Shown in pieces: positions 19,065 through 28,258 of a DNA stretch of 46,947 bases. Location: assembly GCA_004298015.1 (NCBI GenBank), contig SCSE01000074.1, positions 1 through 46,947 of the forward strand, written 5' to 3'. The notes beneath the pieces were generated by a model that saw nothing but the letters and a program-made list of their open reading frames with translations, was not told where the DNA came from and ran no database searches. The DNA is from Rhodanobacter sp. GTDB lineage: Bacteria > Pseudomonadota > Gammaproteobacteria > Xanthomonadales > Rhodanobacteraceae. How positions within the stretch are numbered: position 1 is the first letter of the stretch; every line of letters begins with the position of its first letter. A program made the position numbers and the translations under genes.

Positions 19065-20948
19065 CTAGAGAATACCCTTGGCACCGACCCCGAACGCGGT
19101 AATCAGGCGGGTGATGATCAGTTTCGGCGACAGCGCCACGTCCGGAAAGTCGCCGACCGCCCGGTAGCAGCTGTAGAACTTCGGATTGCTGGCACGCAGT
19201 GGCTGGCATCCGGGCTTGAGTTCGTAGCTGGTGGCGTAACGGAACGGCCACAGGTCGAACAGTGGCAGGTGCGCGGAGACGGTGCCGATGGCCTGGTTGA
19301 TATCGGTGAGTACCGGTATCGCCGGTTGTCGCGGAGCGATTACCCAGGCGTTCTGTGGCTGAATATCGCGCAGGATGCTCTGTCGCACCTCGTTGGCGAA
19401 GCGCTTGTCGTAGACGATCACGCCTGCTTCGGTGTTGTAGTGGTCGGAGCGGGGGTCGAAGTTGTGCGAGCCGACCATCGCGTAGCGGTCGTCAATGACG
19501 ATCGATTTGGCATGCAGGCCGAAGCGTCGGCCCCCGCTGAGCAGGGGGGCCGGGCGGTTGTTGCCGCCGCTGCCGAACAGGTGGTAGGTGGTCTTGCGTC
19601 GCGTGCCGGAGGGGCTGCCTGCGGTTACCTTGCGGGTCAGCGAGTTGGCGCTGAGGTTGGCCAGCCGATAGTCGACCGCCGGGCCGGGCGCATGCGGCTT
19701 GAGTTCATGGATCTGGAAGCCGAAGGTTTTCAGGTAGCGCTTGCGGTGCTTGTAGGACATTGCGTAGACGGCAAACGCATCGGTCGAGGCCAGGGAGTTG
19801 GTCGAGACGATGATCTGCGGCGGGTCCTTGCGCCGATGCAGGCGCTTGAACAGTCGCTGGGCGCTGCGGCTCATTACCAGGTAAGGGGTTTGCAGCAGCA
19901 CTTCGTGCCGCGCCTGGCTGATCATGCGCATGATCCGGTGGGTGAACTCCAGGGCGTGCTTCTTCTCCGGGTCGTCGGTCTTGGCCGGCAGGTCGCTGAA
20001 GTAATCCACCTTGCCGGTGCGCAAGGTCGGGTCGACCAGCCAGGCTTGCAGCCATTGCGGGTCCTCGGCGGCCTGTTGCACGCGTGCCACCCGTGCCGGA
20101 CGCCGGTAATGCGGGCGGCGCCACACCGGCGGCGAGGCGTCGCTGAGGATGCGTTGGTTGACATCGCGCAGGTGGGTCAGCGGCACCGCGCGCTTATGGT
20201 GTCAGAACAGTTCGAAACTGGCGGCCATTTCCCGCGCCGCCGGGCCACCGACCATCACATCGCGGTCCACGTAGTCGAAGTTCGGGTCCCAGTTGAAATA
20301 GCGATCCTGATAGTTACGCCCGCCGGTGATGCCAATGCTGTCGTCCACCAGCAGCAGCTTGTTGTGCATGCGCTGGTTGAATTGCAGGAAGCAGCACAGG
20401 ATGCCGGCGGCGAAATCCAGCGGCGGGGTGTGTGCCTTGTGCAGGGTCGGGTTGTACAACCGCACCTGAAGATTGCTACTGACCCGTGAGAGCTGGTCGA
20501 GCAGGCCAGGCTCCTGAAACGAGAACAACGCATCGGCGAGGATGCGTACCTTGACGCCACGCCGCGCCGCCTGAATCAGTTCGTTCAGCATCAGCTTGCC
20601 GACGTCATCCTGGTCCCAGATATAGGTTTGTACGTCGATCGAGTGCCGCGCCGCGCGGATCAGGTTGATCCGTGCAGCCAGCGCCGGCTCGCTGTCGTTG
20701 AGCAAGGTCACCACATTTACCGGGTGTTGCGGGGTCGATGCCGCCAGCGCGTGGGTGGCGGCATCGAGCAGCGGCGAGGGTGTCGCGCAGTGGTCTGCCC
20801 GGTGGCAGTCCAGGTCGCGATTGACGGTTGCCGCGACCACCGCGTCGGCGCGGCGGATCTGTGCACGCGAGACCATGCATCCCTGCAGCAGCAGGATGGC
20901 GGCGAGCAAGCCGGGAACGGTAAGGGAACGAAGGCGCATGCGCGGCAT
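19065..20948 (-). pseudogene. Phospholipase D / cardiolipin synthase C-like lipoprotein, split by in-frame TGA
   Basis: Two open frames, 20948-20202 and 20186-19065, lie in the same reading frame separated by one TGA (20204-20202). The N part has a lipoprotein signal (LLAAILLLQGC) and the first HKD motif (HNKLLLVDDSIGITGGRN). The C part has the second (HAKSIVIDDRYAMVGSHN). Both are required for one active site in the PLD superfamily, and ClsC-type proteins usually carry Trp after the FDxF/ELF segment at this place, so TGG to TGA is the simplest explanation. Restart at the GTG at 20186 could give a separate C-terminal piece, but neither half should be active alone. The family transfers phosphatidyl groups to make cardiolipin. 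Confidence 0.8.
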
Positions 20949-20962
20949 GATACGGGTTGGAG

Positions 20963-21529
20963 TCAGCGGATTGCGGGCTCGAGTGCGATCGAAAGTTCCA
21001 GCGTGACCCGGTCGGACAGGACGGTGCGGTGGCTGGTCATGCCAAATGCTTTCCGTGAAACGCGGCCGCGCACGCGGATTTTGCAGGTTGATTGCGCGCT
21101 TGCGGTGCAGTGGCTGGCCAACAGCTCAAAGCGTACCGGCCGGGTGATTCCGCGCAGGCTCAGTTGACCGTCGAGGACACCGCCGGAGCGCAGGGCGGTG
21201 AACGCAACCGGGTCGGACAGGAAGTGGATCACCGGGTGCTGTGCGGCATCGAAGAATTTCGGTCCGAGCACGGCCTTGCGGTAGTGCGGGGAGTCCATCA
21301 CCACGCTAGGGCTGTCGATGCGCGCGTCCACGATGGCCATCCCCTGGCCATTCAGGCTGACGGTTCCGTCGATCCGGGCGAAGCGGCCGCTGATGGTGCG
21401 GAACCAAAGCAGTCGCACCTCGAATCCGGCATGCGAGTGGGCAGTGTCGATGCGATAATGCTCACCGGCGGTGGCACTTGCCTGAAATGCCAGGCCGGCC
21501 AGCAGCATTACCGCGAGCAGCGGCTTCAT
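20963..21529 (-). CDS. YceI family periplasmic lipid-binding-like protein
   Basis: A 188-residue secreted protein with a clear signal peptide (MKPLLAVMLLAGLAFQASATAG). The mature part shows the YceI pattern: YRIDTAHSHAGFEVRLLWF, GRFARIDGTVSLN, FDAAQHPVIHFLS, LDGQLSLRGITRPVRFEL. YceI proteins form a lipocalin-like beta-barrel that binds isoprenoid lipids; the exact role is unsettled. Its ATG overlaps the stop of the preceding sixA-like gene (ATGA at 21529-21526), implying translational coupling. It ends 14 bp before the start of the PLD gene on the same strand. Confidence 0.85.
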   Translation of the reverse strand: MKPLLAVMLLAGLAFQASATAGEHYRIDTAHSHAGFEVRLLWFRTISGRFARIDGTVSLNGQGMAIVDARIDSPSVVMDSPHYRKAVLGPKFFDAAQHPVIHFLSDPVAFTALRSGGVLDGQLSLRGITRPVRFELLASHCTASAQSTCKIRVRGRVSRKAFGMTSHRTVLSDRVTLELSIALEPAIR

Positions 21530-22002
21530 GGCGACCAGAACGCGTCCAGCCGGGCATTGCCCGGTTCCAGTGGGCCATTGAGGTGCAGTACGGCCATCGC
21601 GCCGGGCGGCATGCCGCGAAATTCGTCGGAGCGACCTTCGGTCAACAGTGCGACCAGTTGCTCGATACCGGGGTTGTGCCCGACCAGCATCACCACCTCG
21701 GCATCCTGGTGCTGGTCGAGCAGACCCAGCAACTCGCCCGGCGTCGCGTCGTAGATTTCGCCTTCCGTCCGCGGCACCGGTGCCGATTCCAGCGCGGCCA
21801 GGGCGAGTCGGGCGGTTTCGCCGGTTCGCTGGCTGGGTGAGCACAGTACCCGATCCGGTCGCGCGCCATGGGCGATCAACCAGAGGCCGGCCGCTTGCGC
21901 CTCCTGTTCGCCGCGTGGGCTCAGTGGGCGTTGCTGGTCGTCGCCGCGAGCGGCCTCTATCGGTACCGCCTCGGCATGTCGTAGCAGGATCAATTCGCGC
22001 AT
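21526..22002 (-). CDS. sixA: SixA-like histidine phosphatase
   Basis: A 158-residue single-domain protein of the phosphoglycerate mutase-like superfamily. The catalytic RHA motif is at the start (MRELILLRHAEAVP) and the second catalytic His lies in MLVGHNPGIEQL; CSPSQRTGETA supplies the phosphate-binding Arg. SixA removes phosphate from His residues of phosphotransfer proteins; the local target is unknown. The ATG at 22002 has GGAG six bases upstream and begins exactly at the conserved domain, so the longer frame from 22044 is rejected. It overlaps yceI by 4 bp and follows the ParA-like gene by 54 bp. Confidence 0.83.
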   Translation of the reverse strand: MRELILLRHAEAVPIEAARGDDQQRPLSPRGEQEAQAAGLWLIAHGARPDRVLCSPSQRTGETARLALAALESAPVPRTEGEIYDATPGELLGLLDQHQDAEVVMLVGHNPGIEQLVALLTEGRSDEFRGMPPGAMAVLHLNGPLEPGNARLDAFWSP

Positions 22003-22056
22003 CGGGAACTCCAGTTGGTGAAGGTGCGCCACGGGCGCGAGCAAGGTCTTGAGGAT

Positions 22057-22689
22057 TCAGCGCTGGCGTTTGATCCAGCGCAGCAGGGCCTTCCAGTCCT
22101 GCTGGTGACTGCGCACCTGCTCGGACTGGTAGTCGAAGATACCCTTGCCCAGTGCGCCGAGCAGGACATAGGCCTGACTGTCGCGCAGTTGGGCGGCGAT
22201 CGGAAACGGTGATTGCCCGGCCAGCTCGGCTAGCGCGTCCTGGCTGGCGTGAGTCCACGGCTTGAGCCGGTTGGCGACCAGTGCCACCGGCAGCTTGCCG
22301 CGGCGGATGCGGTTGATCTGCTGCAAGGTCTCGATGAAGCCGAGCGTGGCATGCAGGTCGAAGGAGGAGGGCAGTACCGGCACCAGCAGCACGTCGGCTT
22401 GCTCGAGAAAGGGCTCCAGCTCGCGTTCGCCGACGCCGGCCGGGGTGTCGATCAGCAGCTGTTCGGTGTCGGGCGGGATGCGCTTCAAGGCCTTGCGCCC
22501 GCCCTCCAGCGCGAGCACGCCGGGCACGTTGTCCGGTCGCAAGGTAGCCCAGCGGAAACTGGAGCCCTGACGGTCGGCGTCGACAATGGCGGTGTGCTTG
22601 CCCGCCTGCGCCCAGTGCGACGCCAGCTGGGTCACCAGCGTGCTCTTGCCGCAACCACCCTTGCTGCTTGCCACCAGCGTCGTAAGCAT
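22057..22689 (-). CDS. ParA/MinD-type ATPase, orphan
   Basis: A 210-residue deviant-Walker ATPase: KGGCGKST at residues 10-17 with the signature first Lys, a Walker A' (AIVDADRQGSS) and Walker B-like LLIDTPAGVG. This small size is that of orphan ParA proteins that position cellular cargo, rather than chromosomal ParA, and no parB gene or parS site is adjacent. ATG 22689 follows AAGGA at seven bases. It heads a likely ParA-SixA-YceI transcript. Confidence 0.85.
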   Translation of the reverse strand: MLTTLVASSKGGCGKSTLVTQLASHWAQAGKHTAIVDADRQGSSFRWATLRPDNVPGVLALEGGRKALKRIPPDTEQLLIDTPAGVGERELEPFLEQADVLLVPVLPSSFDLHATLGFIETLQQINRIRRGKLPVALVANRLKPWTHASQDALAELAGQSPFPIAAQLRDSQAYVLLGALGKGIFDYQSEQVRSHQQDWKALLRWIKRQR

Positions 22690-22761
22690 CGATCGATCCT
22701 TGCCACGGAAGGTGGATCAAGCCTACACGGCTGCGAATCCGCCGCAAAGCGCTTCGGCCTC

Positions 22762-23808
22762 TCAGCTGGCCGGCTGCGGCGGTTTCCAGTCGGCCGGCGC
22801 ATCGGCCGCGATGCCGGCTTCTCGCAACGCGGCCAGCATGATGCTCATCTCGGTGCCGCCGCTGCGCGCCAGGGCCAACAGGTTCCGGGCCAGCGCCTTG
22901 TCGCTGCGGGCTCGCGCGGTCAGTTCGGCAAAGTTCTGTACCTGCCAGATCAGGTCGATGCGTGCGCGCTTGGCCTCCTGCTGTTGCGCGGGGTCGTCCG
23001 ACAACACCTGGCGCAGGTGCAGGCCGAGCGACTGCGCCAGCGGGCTGGAACCCCACTCCAGCACCTTGCCAAGTTTCAGGCAGTCGGCCTTGATCGAGGC
23101 GTCGTCCCTGGCGTTGTCGCAGAGCTGGGCGACCAGCGGCAACACCGGCTGCGGCTGCGCACTGGCCAGTCCATAGACCAGCATCGTCTGCAGACCAGCC
23201 GGACCGGCGGTGAGGCCATGGGCATAGCTACTGGCCGGTGGTGGCAAAACGCTGACGTAGTCGGCCAGTGCCTTCAGGCTGCTGCCGGTGTAATCGTCAT
23301 AGGTACTCGCGGCGGCCGCGCGGGACAGGTCGGTGCGCACGTCCTGCTGGCGCATGTTGCGGGTGTCCTGACCCAGTTTCAGCAGCCATACGGCGGCATT
23401 GTCCGGCGCTTTCAGCACCAGCGCCTGCAGGGCGGCAGGATTGGGGCAGTTGTCGGCCTGGGCCTGACAATCGGCAAGTCGCAGCCATTCGACCGCGGCA
23501 CCCGCATCACTGGCGCTGGCCGCCCGCTCGATGAGGTCGTGGAAACTGCTGGTCCTGGGCTGGTTGTGCAGCGGCCGGGCCAGCAGGGCGGCCGCCAGCA
23601 GCGGGGTGGCATCGGCACGTGGCGCCAGCACGCTTACCAGGTCGCGCTGGAACGCGAGCTGGGCCTTGTCGTGCGCGAGCGCGACCTTATCCGGTTTGCC
23701 GACAGTCGGTCCGGCAGCTTTTTCCGCCGCGCGGCTGCTGCCAGGCGTCAGCGCCAGTGCGGACAGCGCCAAGGTGCAGCCCAGGGCGAAATGGCGGATT
23801 CCACGCAT
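22762..23808 (-). CDS. Secreted hypothetical protein
   Basis: I do not recognise a named family. The protein (about 348 residues) has a signal peptide (MRGIRHFALGCTLALSALAL, cleaved near SSRA-AE). The mature part is Ala/Leu/Gln-rich and helical, with repeats of the kind seen in tetratricopeptide-like solenoids (for example NAAVWLLKLGQ, AVEWLRLADCQAQADNC). Several Cys residues suggest disulfides in the periplasm. The start is ATG 23808 or 23814 (both preceded by GGA); the frame from 23844 adds non-conserved-looking residues before the signal. The stop is 72 bp upstream of the ParA start on the same strand. Confidence 0.65.
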   Translation of the reverse strand: MRGIRHFALGCTLALSALALTPGSSRAAEKAAGPTVGKPDKVALAHDKAQLAFQRDLVSVLAPRADATPLLAAALLARPLHNQPRTSSFHDLIERAASASDAGAAVEWLRLADCQAQADNCPNPAALQALVLKAPDNAAVWLLKLGQDTRNMRQQDVRTDLSRAAAASTYDDYTGSSLKALADYVSVLPPPASSYAHGLTAGPAGLQTMLVYGLASAQPQPVLPLVAQLCDNARDDASIKADCLKLGKVLEWGSSPLAQSLGLHLRQVLSDDPAQQQEAKRARIDLIWQVQNFAELTARARSDKALARNLLALARSGGTEMSIMLAALREAGIAADAPADWKPPQPAS

Positions 23809-23965
23809 GCTCATGATTCCGTCGGGGATCGGGGCGCCCAGCATACCTGCGCAGGATTAAGCGCGGCTGATTTGTGCGGCGGTGCATGCGGGCACGGGCG
23901 CCAAGGCTTGTTAGGATGCCTGTTCCGGTGCGTAACCGCCTTGTCTTGTAGAGCAGGAGACCCTT

Positions 23966-24160
23966 GTGGATCATTTTTCGACATTCGCCGTCGGTGCCCC
24001 GTGGTTTGCCGGGTGGGGCACGCTGGCGTTGATCAACGCGGCGCTGGCGCAGGGCAAGAACCGCAGCGGGCTGCTGTGGTTTCTGCTTTCGCTGCTGCTG
24101 GGCCCGCTGGCCACGCTGGTACTGGTGCTGCTGCCGAAGGTACGCACCAAGCTGTTTTAG
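23966..24160 (+). CDS. Small two-helix membrane protein
   Basis: A 64-residue protein beginning at a GTG with AGGAGA five bases upstream. Two hydrophobic stretches, about residues 8-30 and 36-56 (GLLWFLLSLLLGPLATLVLV), flank a short charged loop (QGKNRSG). The tail is basic. The N-R-S/x-x-x-W-F-x-x-x-L-x-x-G-P pattern is common in small inner-membrane proteins of unknown function. It lies between, and convergent with, speE. Confidence 0.6.
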   Translation: MDHFSTFAVGAPWFAGWGTLALINAALAQGKNRSGLLWFLLSLLLGPLATLVLVLLPKVRTKLF

Positions 24161-24217
24161 CAGAGCGGGGAGCCGGTAACAGCAGCGCAAGAACGGCCTC
24201 CCGGTTGTTGTTCCGCG

Positions 24218-25072
24218 TTATTCGCCGAACGCTTCGCGCATGAATTCCGGCTGTGCCAGCGCGCCGCGATGGATGTCGGCGTTGTAATAGCGGGTGGCAA
24301 AATTCTTGCTGATGGCGCCGCGCTCGCGAAAACCGGAGAGCTCCCCGCCCTTGCGTGCCATCGTGCAGCTCCACCAGCCGGTGGGGTAACACGGCTGTGG
24401 GAACGGCAAGGTCCGCACGGCGGTAAACCCCGAGGTGCGCATCGACGAACGCATCGACTTGATCAGGTCCAGGTGGGCCAGCGGCGATTCGCTCTGCTGC
24501 ACCAGGATGCCGCCATGACGCAATGCCTTGTGGCAGCTGGCGTAGAACGCGGCGTTGAACAAACCCTCCGCCGGGCCAACAGGATCGGTCGAGTCGACGA
24601 TCACCAGATCCAGCGAATCGGGCTCCAGCTCGGCCATGTACTTGATCCCGTCGATGAACAGCAACTGCGCGCGCGGGTCATGGTTGGACTCGCACAGTTC
24701 CGGGAAATACTGTTCGGCCAGCCGGGTGACGCGCTCGTCGATCTCCACCTGTACCGCCGACTCCACTTCCTCGTGCTTGAGCACCTCGCGCAGCGTGCCG
24801 CAGTCGCCGCCGCCGATGATCACCACGCGCTTGGCACGCGCATGGGTGAACAACGCCGGGTGCGTCATCATCTCGTGGTAGAGGAAGTTGTCGCGCTGGG
24901 TCAGCATTACGCAGCCATCGATCACCATCAGGTTGCCCCAGTCCGTGGTCTTGTGGATCTCGATGGTCTGGAACGGGCTCTTTTCCGCATGCAGCAGTTG
25001 CTCGGTGCGAAAACCGATGGAGGAGCCGGAAGCCTGGTGGGCTTCGGTGAACCAACTGGATTGCTGCGACAT
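24218..25072 (-). CDS. speE: Spermidine synthase SpeE
   Basis: Polyamine aminopropyltransferase: it adds the aminopropyl group of decarboxylated S-adenosylmethionine to putrescine. The 284-residue cytosolic protein shows the family blocks in order: SSIGFRTEQLLHAEKSPFQ, MVIDGCVMLTQRDNFLYHEM, the cofactor-binding VVIIGGGDCGTLREVLKH, and the catalytic Asp region LVIVDSTDPVGPAEGLF. Start ATG 25072 (MSQQSSWFTE) follows AGGA at nine bases; a longer frame to 25174 runs through the divergent promoter region and is rejected. It is divergent from speA, the next polyamine gene. Confidence 0.93.
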   Translation of the reverse strand: MSQQSSWFTEAHQASGSSIGFRTEQLLHAEKSPFQTIEIHKTTDWGNLMVIDGCVMLTQRDNFLYHEMMTHPALFTHARAKRVVIIGGGDCGTLREVLKHEEVESAVQVEIDERVTRLAEQYFPELCESNHDPRAQLLFIDGIKYMAELEPDSLDLVIVDSTDPVGPAEGLFNAAFYASCHKALRHGGILVQQSESPLAHLDLIKSMRSSMRTSGFTAVRTLPFPQPCYPTGWWSCTMARKGGELSGFRERGAISKNFATRYYNADIHRGALAQPEFMREAFGE

Positions 25073-25362
25073 GACGGTGGATCCTGATGAAACGTGAAGA
25101 GATAAAAGAACCGGGATTGTACCGGTAACGGACCGGTGTCGGCGTCGACGGACGGCATCTGTGGCTCGACACATTGCTGTGTTGCCCGTTTACAATGGTC
25201 GCCGGCAGCATTGTGTGTCATGCAGGCATGCCGAACCGACAAGCCTGTTCGGCCCCGCGGCGTGCGAGGCTTCCGGCCGACTTCGCTTTCCGCTCTTGTC
25301 GAGCAGTACGTCAAGGCTCGCCGCTGCGACGACATGTTCCGTTGGCACAAGGAGACTCTCCC

Positions 25363-27252
25363 ATGTCGAAGCACTGGACCTGCGACAGCGCCCGTCATAC
25401 CTACGCCGTGGCGCACTGGAGCGACGGTTACGTCGATATCGACGACCGTGGTCACATCGTGATGCGCCCACAAGGCCCCCAGGGCCCGGCGTTGTCGCTG
25501 CCACAGATCGTCGATCGCGCCTGCGCCGAGGGGCTGCGACTGCCTCTTCTGGTGCGCTTTCCCGACATCCTCGCCCATCGCCTGGCGCGCCTGCAGCAGG
25601 CTTTCGCCAAGGCGCTGGGTGAATGGAATTACACGGGAGGCTATACCGCGATCTACCCGATCAAGGTCAACCAGCAGCGCGGTGTCGCCGGGGAACTGGT
25701 CGCCGCCGGTACTGCCGGCTTCGGGCTGGAGGCCGGTTCCAAACCGGAGTTGATGGCGGTGCTGGCAATGGCGCGCGCCGGCTCGATCGTGATCTGCAAT
25801 GGCTACAAGGACCGCGAATATATTCGTCTGGCGCTGATCGGGCTGAAGCTGGGCTTGCGCGTGCATATCGTGATCGAGAAATTGTCCGAGCTGGAGCATG
25901 TCGTCGCCGAGGCTGCGGCACTTGGCGTCGAGCCGCTGCTGGGTGTGCGCGTGCGGCTGGCATCGATCGGGGCCGGCAAGTGGCAGAACACCGGCGGCGA
26001 CAAGGGCAAGTTCGGCCTGTCGCCGAATCAGGTACTGGGTCTGATCGAGCGGCTTGACCGCGCGGGCCTGAAGCACACCCTGAAGCTGCAGCACTTCCAC
26101 ATGGGTTCGCAGATTTCCAACGTGCGTGATATTGCCAACGGCATGCGCGAGGCAACCCGCTACTTTGTCGAGTTGCGCCGGATGGGCGTGCCGCTGGAGA
26201 TCGTCGATGTCGGTGGCGGCCTCGGCGTGGACTACGAGGGCACCCGTTCACGCAGCCACAACTCGATCAATTACTCGATCGAGCAATACGCCGCGACCAT
26301 CGTGCAGTCGCTGGCCGAGGCGGTGCAGGCCGAAGGCTTGCCGGCACCGCACATCCTCACCGAGGCCGGTCGCGCGATGACCGCCCACCACGCGGTACTG
26401 GTGGCCAACGTGACCGAGGTGGAGCCGGCACCGCGGGGCGCCATGGCCGCGGCGCAGGTGGGTGAGCCGACCGTCCTTCGGCATCTGCGCGAGGTCCATG
26501 CGGAGCTGGATGCGCGACCGCCGCTGGAGCTGTTCCACGAAGCGCAACACCACCTCGCCGAGGGCCAGTCGCTATACGCACTGGGACAATTGGCTCTGCC
26601 CGACCGTGCGCGCCTGGACGAGATGTTCTACGCGATTGCCCATGCGGTGCGCCAGCGCCTGCTGCCGGCCGAGCGTGCGCACCGGCAGGCGCTGGACGAG
26701 CTGGACGAGAAGCTGGTCGACAAGTACTTCGTCAACTTTTCGGTGTTCGAGTCCGTGCCGGATATCTGGGCGATCGAGCAGATCTTCCCGATCGCGCCGA
26801 TCGCCCGGCTCGATCAGCAGCCCACCCGGCGCGGCGTGATCGTCGACCTCACTTGCGACTCGGACGGTCGCATCGACCACTATGTCGATGCCGATGGCGT
26901 CGACGTCAGCCTGCCGCTGCATGAGCTGCGTGACGGTGAGAGCTACCGGCTTGGTATCTTCATGGTGGGCGCCTACCAGGAAACCCTTGGCGATATCCAC
27001 AACCTGTTCGGCGACACCGATGCGGTGAACGTGCGGGTCGAGGGTGATGGGTGTGTCTTCGCGCACAAGCGTCGCGGCGATACCACCGACCTGATGCTCG
27101 ACTACGTCGGCTACGACCTCGAGGCATTGCGGCAGAGCTATCGGGAACGGATTGCCGCCGCCGGTGTCGAAGCTGCTGCAGCCGCGCAGCTTTACGCAAC
27201 ACTCGACGCCGGCCTAACCGCCTACACCTATCTGGCGGAGGAAACGCACTGA
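25363..27252 (+). CDS. speA: Biosynthetic arginine decarboxylase SpeA
   Basis: A PLP enzyme converting arginine to agmatine, the first step of the arginine route to putrescine. The 629-residue length matches SpeA. The PLP-binding Lys is at about residue 101 in AIYPIKVNQQRGV. The barrel blocks GFGLEAGSKPELMAVL, KLQHFHMGSQISNVRDI and VDVGGGLGVDYEGT are present, as is the late PLP/substrate region VNFSVFESVPDIWAI. ATG 25363 has GGAGA nine bases upstream, so the longer frame from 25174 is not used. It is divergent from speE; a REP doublet starts four bases after its stop. Confidence 0.94.
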   Translation: MSKHWTCDSARHTYAVAHWSDGYVDIDDRGHIVMRPQGPQGPALSLPQIVDRACAEGLRLPLLVRFPDILAHRLARLQQAFAKALGEWNYTGGYTAIYPIKVNQQRGVAGELVAAGTAGFGLEAGSKPELMAVLAMARAGSIVICNGYKDREYIRLALIGLKLGLRVHIVIEKLSELEHVVAEAAALGVEPLLGVRVRLASIGAGKWQNTGGDKGKFGLSPNQVLGLIERLDRAGLKHTLKLQHFHMGSQISNVRDIANGMREATRYFVELRRMGVPLEIVDVGGGLGVDYEGTRSRSHNSINYSIEQYAATIVQSLAEAVQAEGLPAPHILTEAGRAMTAHHAVLVANVTEVEPAPRGAMAAAQVGEPTVLRHLREVHAELDARPPLELFHEAQHHLAEGQSLYALGQLALPDRARLDEMFYAIAHAVRQRLLPAERAHRQALDELDEKLVDKYFVNFSVFESVPDIWAIEQIFPIAPIARLDQQPTRRGVIVDLTCDSDGRIDHYVDADGVDVSLPLHELRDGESYRLGIFMVGAYQETLGDIHNLFGDTDAVNVRVEGDGCVFAHKRRGDTTDLMLDYVGYDLEALRQSYRERIAAAGVEAAAAAQLYATLDAGLTAYTYLAEETH

Positions 27253-27255
27253 CTT

Positions 27256-27329
27256 GTAGGAGCGCACCCTGTGCGCGATGCCTCTACGCGTTGTCGCCAA
27301 AAAGCACCGCGCACAGGGTGCGCTCCTAC
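27256..27329. repeat. REP doublet (BIME), GTAG type
   Basis: The 22 bases 27256-27277 (beginning GTAGGAGCGCACC) recur as a perfect inverted copy at 27308-27329. Each arm is itself a hairpin (GCGCACCCTGTGCGC). This is the classic layout of GTAG-type REP units mobilised by RAYT proteins in Xanthomonadaceae and relatives. It sits between speA and bdhA, where it may end speA transcripts or protect mRNA ends. No RAYT gene is in the window. Confidence 0.85.
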
Positions 27330-27360
27330 AGCGATATCAACATCTTAACGGGAGCAAGGC

Positions 27361-28146
27361 ATGACAGACATGAATGGCAAGGTGGCCCTGATCACCGGCG
27401 CAGCCAGCGGTATCGGCAAGGCGATCGCCGAGCTCTATGCCCGCCAGGGCGCGGCGGTGGCGATTGCGGACATCAACCAGCAGGCGGCGGATGCCACGGC
27501 GGCCGAGATCAACCAGGCCGGCGGCAAGGCGATCGGCATCGCGATGGATGTCACCGACGAAGCGGCGGTGAATACCGGCACCGACAAGGTGGTCGCGAAG
27601 TTCGGCCACCTCGATATCCTGATCTCCAATGCCGGTGTGCAGATCATCAACCCGATCGAGCAGTTCGCCTTTGCCGACTGGAAGAAAATGCTGGCGATCC
27701 ACCTGGACGGCGGTTTTCTTACCACCAAGGCCGCACTCAAGCACATGTACAAGGACGATCGCGGTGGCGTGGTCATCTACATGGGCTCGGTACACTCGCA
27801 TGAGGCCTCGAAACTGAAATCGGCCTACGTGACCGCCAAGCACGGCCTGCTGGGCCTGGCGCGGACACTGGCCAAGGAGGGTGCGCCGCACAACGTGCGC
27901 TCGCATGTGATATGCCCCGGTTTCGTGCGTACGCCGCTGGTCGAGAAGCAGATTCCCGAGCAGGCGAAGGAGTTGGGCATCAGCGAGGACGAGGTGATCA
28001 AGAACGTGATGCTCAAGGACACCGTCGACGGCGTGTTCACCACCGTCGAGGATATCGCGCAGACGGCGCTGTACCTGGCCAGCTTCCCCAGCGCGGCGCT
28101 GACCGGGCAGTCGTTCGTGGTCAGCCACGGTTGGTATATGCAGTAA
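27361..28146 (+). CDS. bdhA: 3-hydroxybutyrate dehydrogenase
   Basis: An NAD-dependent short-chain dehydrogenase interconverting D-3-hydroxybutyrate and acetoacetate. The 261 residues contain the NAD-binding TGAASGIG, the NAG motif (ISNAGVQ), and the catalytic Ser143 (GSVHS), Tyr156 and Lys160 (YVTAKHG). The [16 protein letters not shown] and [20 protein letters not shown] segments are characteristic of BdhA among SDRs. ATG 27361 follows GGGAGCAAGG. It heads a co-directional run with adc, a patatin and a HIBADH-type gene, which supports a ketone-body/PHB role. Confidence 0.88.
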   Translation: MTDMNGKVALITGAASGIGKAIAELYARQGAAVAIADINQQAADATAAEINQAGGKAIGIAMDVTDEAAVNTGTDKVVAKFGHLDILISNAGVQIINPIEQFAFADWKKMLAIHLDGGFLTTKAALKHMYKDDRGGVVIYMGSVHSHEASKLKSAYVTAKHGLLGLARTLAKEGAPHNVRSHVICPGFVRTPLVEKQIPEQAKELGISEDEVIKNVMLKDTVDGVFTTVEDIAQTALYLASFPSAALTGQSFVVSHGWYMQ

Positions 28147-28258
28147 GCCCTCGGCGGCGTCCCGGGTTTGTGGCGCGTCGCCGTGCAAGCACCCCACCCC
28201 GCAACCGATCGGTGTCGGCACGCCAGCGGCGTGCGGGTGCCGTCCAATGGAGTCGCTC

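Noticed and set aside
20186..20188. GTG as a genuine start of an independent phospholipase gene
   Set aside because: Same frame as the upstream half, five codons past the TGA, no clear ribosome site, and the product would have only one of two HKD motifs.
20963..23056. Minus-strand frame of 697 codons as one gene
   Set aside because: Only its last 189 codons are real (YceI, from the ATG at 21529). The earlier part runs out of frame through sixA and parA.
22249..24243. Plus-strand frame of 664 codons
   Set aside because: Antisense to the ParA-like and secreted hypothetical genes; Gly/Gln/Arg-rich shadow without domains.
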